A DNA stretch of 64,000 nt from Ralstonia sp. RRA (GCF_037023145.1 NZ_CP146091.1:1240001-1304000); one strand, 5' to 3'; positions 52,028-61,818 are shown, counted from the stretch's first letter. Notes: a model not told the origin generated them from the sequence alone. A program made the numbers and translations.

Positions 52028-52694
52028 TGGCAACTGGTGACCAACAAGACATCTACCACCGGATTCGCTCACAGTTGCCGCAGTGGTTTGGCGATGAAGC
52101 GTCCTCGCCCGTTCTGAATGGACTGCTGCAGGGGCTGGCATACGCGCTCGCATACTTCTACAGCCTGTTGGCCTACGGCCGTCTGCAGACGCGGATCAAG
52201 ACGGCCACCGATGGGTGGCTGGACATGATTGCCGCGGATTTTTCGGCGCCGCGCTGCTGCGGGCGGCCAATCAGTCCGACACGTCGTTCCGCAATCGCAT
52301 CCTGATCAACCTGTTCCGCGAGCGCGCAACGCGCGCAGGGCTCATCAAGGTGCTGCAGGATCTGACGGGCCGCACGCCGACGATCATCGAGCCACTACGA
52401 CCGCTAGACACCGGCGTGTATGGCGGTCCGTACATCGGCTACGGAATGGCAGGAGCCTATGGTTCGATGCTCATGCCGTATCAGGCCTTTGTGATTGCCT
52501 ACAGACCGGCCGGCGCTGGCATTCCGAACGTCGCAGGCTACGGCTACTCAACCGGCGCGTACAACACGCCGTCGCAGGAAGAGTACGCGTCGCTCTCGAT
52601 GATTCAGGGCGCCGTAAGCGACGCAGACATCTACGCGGCCATCGATAGCGTAAAGCCCGTGGCAACAGTCGTCTGGACCCGCATTTCGAACTGA
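52027..52694 (+). pseudogene. baseplate wedge protein (Mu gp48-like), broken by one-base deletion at 52239-52243
   Basis: ATG 52027 gives MATGDQQDIYHRIRSQLPQW... to DMIAADF, then shifts frame at a run of five T. With six T it continues FGAALLRAANQSDTSFRNRILINLFRERATRAGLIKVLQDLTGRTP... to VWTRISN (222 residues). This is the YmfQ/gp48-like position between baseplate J and fibre. A shorter product from another start is unlikely to work. Confidence 0.78.
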
Positions 52695-52714
52695 CCTACC
52701 TCACATAACCACGC

Positions 52715-52739
52715 AAGGCGCCTTCGGGCGCCTTTTTTA
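52715..52739 (+). terminator. UUCG hairpin terminator before the tail-fibre gene
   Basis: AGGCGCC and GGCGCCT close TTCG (52716-52733), then TTTTT. It lies about 16 bp before the fibre ATG. Confidence 0.78.
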
Positions 52740-52749
52740 TGGAGTCGCG

Positions 52750-54420
52750 ATGGATCGCGTCATCGTTTATCCGGGCCAGATCCCTCTGGAAACCGATGTT
52801 CTCCGGACCAACAAGTTCGGCATGCTGGCTGTCGCCAAGCTCGCAGCCGCGATGCTCGGCACGTCGACCATTGTGAACGGTCTTGCATGCGTACCTACGT
52901 CGCCAGCGTCGCTGCAGGTGAACGTCAATCCCGGCGAGATGTACAGCTTGGTCAATGTGGACGCGACAGCCTACTCGTCGCTCGCTGCGGACACGACGCA
53001 CAGCATCCTGAAGCAAGGCATCTCGCTCGATGCCGTCACGCTGAGTTGCCCGGCGCCGGCCACCGGTGGCCAGAGCATCAACTACTTGATCCAGGCCACG
53101 TACCAGGATTCGGACACCGACAACACCACGCTGCCGTACTACAACGCGAGCAATCCGTCGCAAGCTTGGTCGGGCCCGAATAACAGCGGCACACCGCAGT
53201 CCACGACCCGCAAGGGCGCAGTCGTGATCAGCGCCAAAGCGGGTACCGCCGCGACTACCGGCACTCAGACAACACCAGCGCCAGACTCTGGTTACACCGG
53301 TCTATGGGTTGTCACCGTAGCCAATGGTCAGTCGACGATCACGTCCGCAAACATCACGCAGGCGACGAATGCGCCAATCCTGCCGGCCGATTTGCTCCAC
53401 GCGATCCAGCAGTCGTTGCTGACGGTAGCGTCGGACACCGGCAGCGCCAACACCTACGTTGTCAGCTACAGCCCGCCGGTCACGGCACTGACCGATGGCA
53501 TGGTGCTGTGGTTCAAGGCCAAGACTGCCAACACCGGAGCGTCCACGCTCAACGTGAACGGCCTCGGCGCTGTTCCTCTCGTGGGCGGCGCGCACGCTGC
53601 ACTTCAGGGTAATGAGGTCGTTGCGAACGGCAAATGCCAAGTCGTCTACAAGGCTGACATCAGCTCTTTTGTGCTGATCGAGTGCACGGGCGCGGCCGTT
53701 CAAGTCGCCCCCGCCACGCAGAGCCAACACGCCTTGCAGTTGGGACAAGCGCAGGCGATGCGTGGCAGCTACAACGGCTCGTCGTCCTATTCAACATCTG
53801 CGACCCTCACAAATTCGCAGATTGGACAACTCATCATTTTCTATGGTGGTCCCGGCCAAACAATCACGCTGCCCTCAGTTTTGATACCGCAAGGCTCCCA
53901 GTTCAACATCATCAACATTGGTAGCGGCAGCCTAACTGTTGCAGCAAACGGCACTGACACAATTGATGCAGGACCATCTGCACTTTCATCGATCAATGTG
54001 CCGCAATTCTGCGAAGTTACGTTGACGCCGGATGGGAGTGGTACGCGATGGGCACAGAAGGGCTCCGCATCCCTGCAGTACTCGCCATTGGCAGTCGGAG
54101 CCTCCACGCAAAGCGGCCATGCGGTGAATCAGAGCCAGGTTGTTGGTGTTGGGCAGACATTCACGAATGTCACCGCGTCGCGCGCATCCGGGACGACCTA
54201 CACGAATTCCACGGGTAAACCAATCATTGTCTATGTGAACGCAACGACAACAGCTTCTAACGGCGCGCTTTCAATCGCAGTGAATGGGGTTACATGTGGG
54301 TTTAGCGTGCAGCCCATTTCTGGGTCTGTTGTAGCGGCTACCGCGCTCGTACCCAGTGGTGGGACTTATGTCGTAAGTGTCGGCTCCGCTAACACCTTGT
54401 CTTGGTCCGAACTTCGTTAA
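52750..54420 (+). CDS. tail fibre protein
   Basis: A 556-residue protein. The start MDRVIVYPGQIPLETDVLRTNKFGMLAVAKLAAAMLG is a baseplate-attachment region seen in Ralstonia and Burkholderia phages. A Thr/Ser/Ala/Gly-rich shaft with repeated beta strands follows, and the C-terminal 250 residues should bind the receptor. Base use becomes more AT-rich after about 53780, as expected for an exchanged receptor-binding end. Confidence 0.8.
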   Translation: MDRVIVYPGQIPLETDVLRTNKFGMLAVAKLAAAMLGTSTIVNGLACVPTSPASLQVNVNPGEMYSLVNVDATAYSSLAADTTHSILKQGISLDAVTLSCPAPATGGQSINYLIQATYQDSDTDNTTLPYYNASNPSQAWSGPNNSGTPQSTTRKGAVVISAKAGTAATTGTQTTPAPDSGYTGLWVVTVANGQSTITSANITQATNAPILPADLLHAIQQSLLTVASDTGSANTYVVSYSPPVTALTDGMVLWFKAKTANTGASTLNVNGLGAVPLVGGAHAALQGNEVVANGKCQVVYKADISSFVLIECTGAAVQVAPATQSQHALQLGQAQAMRGSYNGSSSYSTSATLTNSQIGQLIIFYGGPGQTITLPSVLIPQGSQFNIINIGSGSLTVAANGTDTIDAGPSALSSINVPQFCEVTLTPDGSGTRWAQKGSASLQYSPLAVGASTQSGHAVNQSQVVGVGQTFTNVTASRASGTTYTNSTGKPIIVYVNATTTASNGALSIAVNGVTCGFSVQPISGSVVAATALVPSGGTYVVSVGSANTLSWSELR

Positions 54421-54429
54421 AGGTAATTC

Positions 54430-54966
54430 ATGAAAACATTCATTGACACCGCAACGCAGCAGATCTATGCATTCGAGAACGATGTGGTGGTCACCTCAAT
54501 GGGTGGCGTCTATTCATTCAAGGCACAGGATGGCACTACGCTGAATGTGCCAGTGACGTTGCAGCCGCACTCATCTTCTGCGCCAGCCTCGGTCCAACCA
54601 CTCGCAGCCGCGCGGGCTGCTCAGATCAACAAGATCAACGCTGCCTGCGCAGCAGCATTGGTGTCAGGCTTTCCGTCCTCGGCACTAGGCACAGTACGCA
54701 ACTATCCATCGCAGGACACCGACCAGCGAAATCTTCAAAGCGCCGTGTCCGCTGCCGTCGGCGCAGCCACGACGTGGGCGACGCCGATTTGGTGCGCCAA
54801 CTCCGATGTCTGGTCGCTGGCTCCGCACTCTGCTGCACAAGTCCAACAGGTCAACACCGATTGGCTGGCGTTCCGCGTGGCCGCACAACAGAAGTACGCG
54901 GACCTTGTCTCGCAAATCAATGCCGCGACGAGCGTATCCGATGTGCTGACCATCACTTGGGGCTGA
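54430..54966 (+). CDS. tail-fibre assembly protein (DUF4376-like)
   Basis: A 178-residue protein. The end resembles DUF4376 (ARAAQINKINAACAAALVSGFPSSALGTVRNYPSQDTDQRNLQSAVSAA). Such proteins help fibres fold or form their distal part. It follows the fibre gene by 10 bp. Confidence 0.75.
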   Translation: MKTFIDTATQQIYAFENDVVVTSMGGVYSFKAQDGTTLNVPVTLQPHSSSAPASVQPLAAARAAQINKINAACAAALVSGFPSSALGTVRNYPSQDTDQRNLQSAVSAAVGAATTWATPIWCANSDVWSLAPHSAAQVQQVNTDWLAFRVAAQQKYADLVSQINAATSVSDVLTITWG

Positions 54967-55008
54967 TGCAGCTCGTATATTAGGGCTGGTACGGGGAAAC
55001 GCGATATT

Positions 55009-57060
55009 ATGCGCGCCATGAAACCAGATGCCGCTGTGGGCAATATAGTGCCCGCTTCATACCGCCCAGATATTGACGGGATCAGAGCCATTGCGATCCT
55101 CACCGTAGTGGCTTTCCACGCTTTTCCTGACTATTTCCCTGGTGGATTTGTTGGGGTAGACGTGTTCTTCGTGATCTCCGGCTTCTTGATCTCCGGGATC
55201 ATCTTTGATGGTCTTGAGCGAGGCGAATTTAGCTTCGTGCGGTTCTACTCGCACCGCATCAAGCGGATTTTCCCAGCATTGATTCTGACGCTGGTAGCAT
55301 GCTTTGCGCTTGGATGGTTCCTGCTATTGCCGGACGAGCTCAAGCAGCTTGGCAAGCACATAGCTGCTGGCGCCGGCTTCGCGCAGAACTTCGTGCTCTG
55401 GAGTGAGGCGGGTTATTTTGATAATCAGTCTGCGCTGAAGCCACTTCTTCACCTCTGGTCGTTGTCCATAGAAGAGCAGTTTTACATTTTCTACCCGCTC
55501 TTGATGGTGGTTGTATGGCGCCTTCGTTTCAATGCGTTGGCCGTCATTCTGGTGCTGACCGTCATTTCGTTCTCGTTGAATGTGCGTGACGTGGCTGCTG
55601 CGCCGACTGAGACTTTCTTTTTCCCGCAATCACGTGGCTGGGAATTGATGGTCGGCGCGATTCTGGCTTACCTGACGACATTCAAGCGCAATACCGTCAA
55701 CGCGTTGCTGTCTGTTTGGCCCCAGCGCACGAAGGTGGTTTGTGCGAATGTAATGTCGGCCTTCGGCCTCGCGCTTATCGGGTCGGTCGCGTTTTCGCTC
55801 GTCAAGAGCGAACATTTCCCAGGATGGCTCGCACTGTTGCCAGTCGTAGGTGCAGCGTTGATGATCGCGGCGGGCCCCAATACGTTGATCAACCGGTATG
55901 TCATCGGCAACAGGGCGATGGTGTTTGTCGGCTTGATCAGCTATCCCCTGTATCTCTGGCATTGGCCCCTTCTGTCGTTCCCGCACATTATCGATGCCGG
56001 CGAGCCTGCGATCGAAGTTCGAGTCGGCGCCGTTGCCTTGAGCTTTTTCCTCGCCTGGTTGACGTATCGATTGATCGAGCGCCCAATTCGCTTTGGCTCA
56101 TCGAAATCTTCTCTCGCGCAACTCGGGCTCGTGTTTAGCTTGGCCGTGGTCGGCATCGTCGGGTATGTGACTTTCGCGAAAAACGGGCTTGAGTTCCGCC
56201 AGGCCGCAATCATCAATAGCGCCAACAAGTTCGATTACCCGTTCATTCACACGTGTCAGTATTCCACTGGGCTGGCGCCCAATCGCGACGGTTGCGGTGC
56301 TGATCGTCTGCCGACGACACCGCCGAATGTCGTCCTGATCGGCGACAGCGTTTCGAACGCGTATTCAGAGGTGATGAACGAATACGTGCGCCGGACAGGC
56401 GACGTTTCCTATTACCAGTTCGGGCGTGGTCTGTGCCCGATGCTGCTGGACTACGGCCCCTCGTACTGCAGAGAAATAACGGACTTCGCGAAGCGGTACA
56501 TTGCCGAAACACCGTCTGTGGACACCGTAGTGCTCCCTTCGAATTGGCCTCTGTACGCCAAGGGATTGGACTGGGCTAAGGGACTGGCAAATTTGAAGGG
56601 TGAGTACAAGGAAACGCCTGAGAGCTTCTATCAATCCTTCGCAAGAACGGTCGATTACTACCAGAAGTTGGGCAAAAAGGTGGTCGTATTCTTGACGCCG
56701 CCATCTGGGATAGATCCGCGATCCTGCACGCTTCGAGTATTCAAATTCACGAAGAAGAATCTATGTGACTCGAATGTCTGGGTTGCGAAAGAAATCGATG
56801 GGGAGTATCGGTCGCGGTTGCTTCCTTACCTCACGACCCACAACGTGGAAGTGTTCGATCCGTTCAAGATTATGTGCGGGGACGTAAAGTGTAAGACCAC
56901 AGACGGCGACAAGATCCTGTGGGCTGACAGCGGCCACATGAGCCGCGCTGGTAGTCAATTTTTGGTGCGGGAAGGGTTCTCTGACCTCCAAAGCATTTTT
57001 GGCAAGAAAAAGATCGCCGGACCGCCGCCAGGGACAAAGCCGCTGGCAACAGCAAACTGA
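55009..57060 (+). CDS. O-antigen/LPS O-acyltransferase (acyltransferase 3 plus SGNH domain), moron
   Basis: A 683-residue protein. The membrane domain starts SYRPDIDGIRAIAILTVVAFHAFPDYFPGGFVGVDVFFVISGFLISGI, the acyltransferase-3 pattern with ten or so helices, and ends near residue 390. A periplasmic SGNH domain follows, with GDSVSNAYSEVM (Ser nucleophile) and DSGHMSRAGSQF (Asp/His pair). It probably acetylates host surface polysaccharide and so alters phage or immune recognition. Base use is more AT-rich than its neighbours. Not needed for the virion; typical lysogenic conversion gene. Confidence 0.88.
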   Translation: MRAMKPDAAVGNIVPASYRPDIDGIRAIAILTVVAFHAFPDYFPGGFVGVDVFFVISGFLISGIIFDGLERGEFSFVRFYSHRIKRIFPALILTLVACFALGWFLLLPDELKQLGKHIAAGAGFAQNFVLWSEAGYFDNQSALKPLLHLWSLSIEEQFYIFYPLLMVVVWRLRFNALAVILVLTVISFSLNVRDVAAAPTETFFFPQSRGWELMVGAILAYLTTFKRNTVNALLSVWPQRTKVVCANVMSAFGLALIGSVAFSLVKSEHFPGWLALLPVVGAALMIAAGPNTLINRYVIGNRAMVFVGLISYPLYLWHWPLLSFPHIIDAGEPAIEVRVGAVALSFFLAWLTYRLIERPIRFGSSKSSLAQLGLVFSLAVVGIVGYVTFAKNGLEFRQAAIINSANKFDYPFIHTCQYSTGLAPNRDGCGADRLPTTPPNVVLIGDSVSNAYSEVMNEYVRRTGDVSYYQFGRGLCPMLLDYGPSYCREITDFAKRYIAETPSVDTVVLPSNWPLYAKGLDWAKGLANLKGEYKETPESFYQSFARTVDYYQKLGKKVVVFLTPPSGIDPRSCTLRVFKFTKKNLCDSNVWVAKEIDGEYRSRLLPYLTTHNVEVFDPFKIMCGDVKCKTTDGDKILWADSGHMSRAGSQFLVREGFSDLQSIFGKKKIAGPPPGTKPLATAN

Positions 57061-57078
57061 TTTGTGATCAAACAACAT

Positions 57079-57102
57079 AGCCCGCTACGTGCGGGCTTTT
57101 CT
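57079..57102 (+). terminator. hairpin terminator after the acyltransferase gene
   Basis: AGCCCGC and GCGGGCT (57079-57085, 57091-57097) around TACGT, then TTTCTC. Confidence 0.75.
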
Positions 57103-57119
57103 CATTTCTGGGGGTCTGA

Positions 57120-57541
57120 ATGTCTGAACCAATCAGCGGCAGCGCGGCAGCGGGGCCGCAGGTGCGGCCGCTTTCAAAGCCTTAGGCGGCCCGGCCGCCG
57201 TGGCAGGAGGTGCGAGCGTGCTTGCGACGATTGTGGTGATGGTGATGACGCTGCCGCGAACGCGCGGTGAATGGGCAGTTGCCCTGATCTCGACGGTGGT
57301 GGCCAGCCTATGCGGAGGTGCGGCGGTGATCCAGTACTGGGGACTGGCCACCTGGATGACCACGACCAACGGGGCCATGGCGCTGGGTGGCATCTACTTC
57401 GTTTGCGGGCTGCCAGGCTGGTCGATTGTCCGCTGGGCCTTCAACTTCCTGAACAAGCGCAAGGACAAGGACCTGGCGGAGATTGCCGCCGAGGTCGTGG
57501 ACGACGCGCGCAAGATCGCAGCAGGTGGCACGAATGTCTGA
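57120..57541 (+). pseudogene. holin-like membrane protein, broken by one-base deletion at 57152-57155
   Basis: ATG 57120 reads MSEPISGSAAAGP and soon meets a stop. One more G in the run of four at 57152-57155 gives MSEPISGSAAAGAAGAAAFKALGGPAAVAGGASVLATIVV... with three membrane stretches and a charged end (KRKDKDLAEIAAEVVDDARKIAAGGTNV), 140 residues in all. The position before endolysin and spanins fits a holin. The downstream part has GTG starts but no good ribosome site. Confidence 0.7.
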
Positions 57542-58077
57542 CCCTCTTGTCACTGCCACACAGCTGCACGCGATCATGCCGCTGGCCGCGCGCGCGCGGA
57601 TGTGTTCGCCCCCATCCTGTCTGACGTGATGCTGTTCCGGCAGATCAACACTCCGGCACGTGCTGCAGCCTTCCTGGCACAGGTCGGGCATGAATCCGGC
57701 CAGCTGCGCTACCTGCGCGAGATCTGGGGGCCGACGCCGGCCCAGGTGCGATACGAGGGCAGGGCGGACCTCGGCAACGCGCAGCCGGGCGACGGCAAAC
57801 GGTTCATGGGGCGAGGCCTCATTCAGATCACTGGCCGCAAGAACTACGCCGATTGCGGCGCGGCCTTGGCCTCGACCTGATCACACAGCCCGAACTGCTG
57901 GAGAAGCCGCAGAACGCAGCCGCATCGGCCGCGTGGTTCTGGGTGCAGCACAACCTGAACCGGTTTGCCGATCGCGGCGACTTCGTTGGGCTCACGCGGG
58001 CTATCAACGGTGGCACGAACGGCATTGCCGACCGCCGGGCGCTCTGGGAGCGCGCAAAGGCTGCGCTGAAAGGCTGA
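57534..58077 (+). pseudogene. endolysin, glycoside hydrolase 19 type, broken by two one-base deletions
   Basis: ATG 57534 overlaps the holin end. The pieces MSDPLVTATQLHAIMPLAARAR, DVFAPILSDVMLFRQINTPARAAAFLAQVGHESGQL...GRGLIQITGRKNYADCGAAL and GLDLITQPELLEKPQNAAASAAWFWVQHNLNRFAD lie in three frames. One base is missing near 57590-57599 and one at 57868-57869; restoring both gives 181 residues. The catalytic HESGQL and GRGLIQITGRKNY are those of GH19 chitinase-like lysozymes that cut peptidoglycan. Confidence 0.8.
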
Positions 58078-58095
58078 TCCACACTCACTCGACAC

Positions 58096-58121
58096 AGCCC
58101 CGCCGCGCGCGGGGCTTTTGC
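58096..58121 (+). terminator. hairpin terminator after the endolysin gene
   Basis: AGCCCCGC and GCGGGGCT (58096-58103, 58109-58116) then TTTG. Confidence 0.75.
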
Positions 58122-58137
58122 GTTTCTGGAGGGCCAT

Positions 58138-58695
58138 ATGGCCGTCACTGATACCCACGAAGAGAAAGAGACGTTGGCCGTCGACGTGCTGCTGCCCGGG
58201 CACGAAGCCCGCGTCACGACCGCGCTGTTCACGCACACGAAGAAGCAGCTGATCGAGCGCGAGGGCGGCCGCTGCTTCATTTGCAACGCCACGGCGGAAG
58301 AGAGCGGCCACCCGTTGGAGGCGCATCACCATCCGATCGAGCGGTCGCTGGCCAATCTCATCAACTGGGAGCGCGTCGCCGCACAGGCGAAGGCCGGCGA
58401 GTTTGGCGCGCGCGCAGCGGCGTTCGACTGGGATGGCTTCTTCAAGGGTGCCAAGGCCGTGGCGGCACCCGCCGTTGAAGGGAGGGCGGCAGCGCAGTAC
58501 TTGGTGCCGGCTGACCCATACCTGTTCGTCGACGACATGACCGTGAATGGGCTACTGCTCTGCAAGCAGCACCACACGGGCAAGGACGCCGGCATCCACG
58601 ACATGCCGTTCCCGCTCTGGATCGCACAGCGGTACGCGATCGAGGGCTACCAATTCACACCGAACGAGGTGATCCACCATGCTGATGCTGATTGA
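58138..58695 (+). CDS. HNH-like Cys/His protein in the lysis region
   Basis: A 185-residue protein. GGRCFICNATAEESGHPLEAHHHPIERS and LLCKQHHTGKDAGIHDMPFPLWIAQRYA carry C-x2-C and His residues as in HNH folds, with a long insertion in between. Similar proteins sit before spanin genes in other phages of the group; nuclease activity is not proven. ATG 58138 has GGAGGG upstream. Confidence 0.7.
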   Translation: MAVTDTHEEKETLAVDVLLPGHEARVTTALFTHTKKQLIEREGGRCFICNATAEESGHPLEAHHHPIERSLANLINWERVAAQAKAGEFGARAAAFDWDGFFKGAKAVAAPAVEGRAAAQYLVPADPYLFVDDMTVNGLLLCKQHHTGKDAGIHDMPFPLWIAQRYAIEGYQFTPNEVIHHADAD

Positions 58696-59092
58696 GAAGG
58701 CCATCGACTGGCTTTTTGGCGACGTGAAGCGCATCTTGATCGTGGCGGTCCTTCTGGTGATCGGCATGGCCGCCGCCGTCGGTATGATCTACAAGCACGA
58801 GCGAGATGCGGCACGCGCCGAACTGGCGAAAGTGCAAACGGCTCTCGCGAAAGCCGAGGGCGACAACCAGGCACTGGGCGCATCCCTGGCGCGGCAGAGT
58901 CAGGCCGTTACCGACATGCAGAAGGCGGCGATTGCGCGCGAGGCAGCAGCTGCGGCCGCCGACAAGGCGGCCCAAGCCGATCAGGCCAAGTACAGCATTG
59001 CCGCCGGCCGCATCCTGGCACAACAGCCTGGCGTCGATGCCTGCGCGTCGCTGCACGCCCTGCGCGTGAGCTACAGCGGGAGCCAACCATGA
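58679..59092 (+). CDS. Rz-like inner-membrane spanin
   Basis: A 137-residue protein with an N-terminal membrane helix (RILIVAVLLVIGMAAAVGMIY) and a long periplasmic coiled coil (ARAELAKVQTALAKAEGDNQALGASLARQ). With the Rz1-like lipoprotein it fuses the membranes in the last step of lysis. Overlaps the Rz1-like gene by 4 bp. Confidence 0.8.
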   Translation: MLMLIEKAIDWLFGDVKRILIVAVLLVIGMAAAVGMIYKHERDAARAELAKVQTALAKAEGDNQALGASLARQSQAVTDMQKAAIAREAAAAAADKAAQADQAKYSIAAGRILAQQPGVDACASLHALRVSYSGSQP

Positions 59093-59346
59093 TCCGGGCC
59101 GCATTGCTGTGCCTACTGTTGGCCGGCTGCGCCAACGCGCCGCAGGTCATTGAGAAGCCCGTGGAGGTGAAAGTGCCGGTTCCCGTGCCATGCAAGGCGC
59201 CGGACGTCCCCGTGCCGGCGTGGCCGCTCGCCGCGGTGCCTTCGTCGGCCAGTGACTTCGATTTCTACAAGGCCGCGCTGGCTGAGGTCGAGTTGCGAAA
59301 GGGGTACGAGGCGCGTTTGCGCGCGGCTTTGGCCGCTTGCCAGTAG
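59089..59346 (+). CDS. Rz1-like outer-membrane lipoprotein spanin
   Basis: An 85-residue protein with signal and lipobox MIRAALLCLLLAGCANAPQ and a Pro-rich mature part (VPVPVPCKAPDVPVPAWPL). This is the usual partner of Rz, here at the end of the rightward operon and converging with the SRAP gene. Confidence 0.82.
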   Translation: MIRAALLCLLLAGCANAPQVIEKPVEVKVPVPVPCKAPDVPVPAWPLAAVPSSASDFDFYKAALAEVELRKGYEARLRAALAACQ

Positions 59347-59349
59347 CCG

Positions 59350-60287
59350 TCAGCCAGCGACGCTGTGCACGAAGCGCGGCATCCCGTTGTCGCGCAGGAT
59401 CTCGTCCATCGCGTCGAGGTCGTTCGGGTCTGGGTTGAGCCACGCATCGAGGTCTTCTGGCTTGATTGGCACCGGACAGCGGTCATGGCCAGCCTCTGAA
59501 ATCGCCGGCGGCGGGTCCGTGGTGATAATCGCGAACGACAGTAGATCCTGTTCACCCGGCTTCGTCGCGCGCCAGTGCGACCACACGCAAGCCACCAGCA
59601 TCGTCTGCGGCGGATCCGGCCGGAACTCCAGCACGATGTTCTTTCCTCCGGCCCGGCCACGTTCTCGTAGAACGCATCGACCAGCACCACGCCGTGCGTG
59701 TGGCCGTATTGCCCCTTCCAAAATCCCCGCAAATTGTCCATCCTGGCGTTGTACGTGCTCGGGTACTTGGTGTCGTAGAACGCCGGCTTGCCGGCCGGCC
59801 GACACTGGTATCGCATGGGCTTGACCACGCGGCGGCCGTTCTCCCACACCATCACTGGCGCATACCAGCCTGGGAAGATGCGCGAGTCGCGCGGCTTGAT
59901 CTCAGTGCTCTTCAGGTCTTCGAGCTTGCCCTTGGCCCACGCGATCTTGTTGGAGGCGATGCGCACCTCGTCGGCCGCTTTCTTTGTTGGCTTTGCTGCC
60001 AGCGACGCCTGCGCGTTTTCCAGGCGCTCCGTTTGCTTGGCGAGTTCCTGCAGCAGCCGGATTTCCTCCGCTTCCATGCTGGCCCGCAGCACGTCGGCGA
60101 TCTTCTTTTCCTCTTCGGTCTCGGGTGATTCCAAGAACGGCGCGGCCATTGCCTTCGGGAACTTCACCGACCCCGGATTCTGGAAGTACTCCGTCACCAG
60201 GCGCGAGAATGCGTCAAGAGACATGACGGCGCCGTACTCGCGAACGAACCGCTTGTAGTCGGCCTTGATCTGGGCGGAGTAGCACAT
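59350..60287 (-). pseudogene. SRAP-type SOS-response-associated peptidase, broken by one-base deletion at 59644-59646
   Basis: Starting MCYSAQIKADYKRFVREYG, where Cys2 is the catalytic residue that crosslinks abasic sites in SRAP/HMCES proteins. PRDSRIFPGWYAPVM...MRYQCRPAGKPAFYDTKYPSTYNARMDNL and VVLVDAFYENVAG continue. The frame then shifts at a run of three T (A on the coding strand); a fourth would give PEEKNIVLEFRPDPPQTMLVACVWSHW... to VHSVAG, 312 residues. A LexA-type box lies 58 bp upstream but is split by the IS element. Without the base the C-terminal third is lost. Confidence 0.82.
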
Positions 60288-60344
60288 GGTTTGCTCCCGT
60301 GGGGTGGGGCCATGTTAAAGCAGCCGATTGGCATGTCCAGAGTG

Positions 60345-60356
60345 CTGTATATTTAT
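60345..60356. promoter_or_regulatory. left half of a split LexA (SOS) box
   Basis: CTGT plus ATATTTAT. With the right-hand half (62713-62724) it restores CTGTATATTTATACAG, a CTGT-N8-ACAG LexA box. It lies upstream of the SRAP gene. The IS element interrupts it after the 8-bp target duplication. Confidence 0.8.
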
Positions 60357-60370
60357 GGCTCTGCGGAAAA

Positions 60371-61818
60371 TCATGTGGAAGGCTGTGAGCCATGACTAGC
60401 CCTCTCCGTGTGGAATCGCTGATAGCAAGTCGAGCAGACGTACGCCCGTTTCGGGTAGGCGCGCCGGTTCGCTTCGCGGCGAATCTCATCCTTTGTGATG
60501 GGTGGAAGTGTATGTGCCTCCAACTCGTCGGGGTCGAAGATGCCGTTGCACGACCCACACCGGCTTCCGAGCGCTTCGACGAGCGCGACTTGCCTTTCCA
60601 CCTGGTAGGCAGTTCGTTTCTTCATGTGGCCCTCCACTGGTTCCTTCTTGTGCAGTTTTCCGTACAGCAGCCTGGCGCGCAGCACCTCGAAGCTGTAGCC
60701 CCGGCCGGCACGGTTAATGACCTTCGCCACGCCGTTCAGGGCTTCCGTGTAGCCGTTCGAAATCGGGTGGTCGAAGTAGGCGAGCATCTCCTCGCGCCAG
60801 TTACGGGTGGACGTGAGCAACGGCTGAAAGCTCTTCTTGCCCTTCTTCATGGCGGCTGGCACAGACTTGCGCCATTCGTCCAGTCGCTCCGCGGCGTCGG
60901 CCTTGGACGGCGCGTCGTAGATGTCGTAGAACGCTTCCTTCAGCCGGTAGGCGGTCGCCACGTGCGGCTCGTTGTCCAGCCACATCTGGAGGTTGAAGCG
61001 ACCCTGCTCGTCGAGGTTCTTGTAGCGCATCCGGAGCAATGCCTTGCGCCGCATCCAGTCCCGACCCACGGCCTTCTCCTGGTCCCTGGCCAGCGTGATT
61101 CGGATGTCGTCCATGGCGCGGTTCGCCATTCTTACCAGGTGAAACTTGTCGACAACGACCGGCAGGCCAGGAAGACGGATTGCGCGGCATCCTTGTACGG
61201 CTTCCACATGTCGATAGCGAGGCCCTTGACGCCGCCGCGCTCCTTGAACTGATGCAGCCACGCAGTCACGAGCGGCTTGTCGCGGTCGGGCAGCATGTCG
61301 ATGGGAACCCGGTTGACGACGTCGGTGATGATGCACCGGAGCTTGCCGTCAATCTGCGTCTCGTCGATGCCCAGCCATTCTGGCAGCCAAGGCTTGTACT
61401 CAGCGTTCAGGCGTTCGATGTAGTCGCCGGCCAACGTGCGGACGGTCTTGTCATCGCAGCCGACGTGCTCGGCGATACGAGTGAAGGTGTCCCGGAGGCA
61501 CTGCTCTTCGATGTACTGGACGCAACGAGCCGTCATGCGCGTCGCCGGGTGGATGCCGCCCAGCGGCTGGATGAACGTGCCGCCGCACTCGCGGCACCTG
61601 AAGCGCTGGGCATTGGCTTCGATACTCACCGGACGGCCCCGAATAGGGCTATCTCGGAAAATGATCATTTTGGGGCCGTGCTTATAAACTCGGCCAATTA
61701 CGCCGCATTTTTGACATGCTTCGGGCAAAACTGTGTAGTCAGCCGAGATAACGTACTGGTCGTCTTCGGTACGGACGGCGGTCGGCTCCCAGCCTGGAAG
61801 GTCAAGAATGTCAGTCAT
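60371..61818 (-). pseudogene. ISL3-family transposase, broken by one-base deletion at 61170-61171
   Basis: ATG 61818 gives MTDILDLPGWEPTAVRTEDD..., a zinc-binding start (ACQKCGVIGRVYKHG, FRCRECGGTF), the DDE domain with first Asp in WLGIDETQIDG, then AIDMWKPYKDAAQSVF and a frame shift. The second frame continues GLPVVVDKFHLVRMANRAMDD (second Asp) and PISNGYTEALNGVAKVINRAGRGYSFEVLRARLL (Glu). An extra zinc-ribbon-like C-terminus follows (CGSCNGIF...CSTCYQRF). One extra G restores 482 residues. If real, the element cannot move by itself now. Confidence 0.85.
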
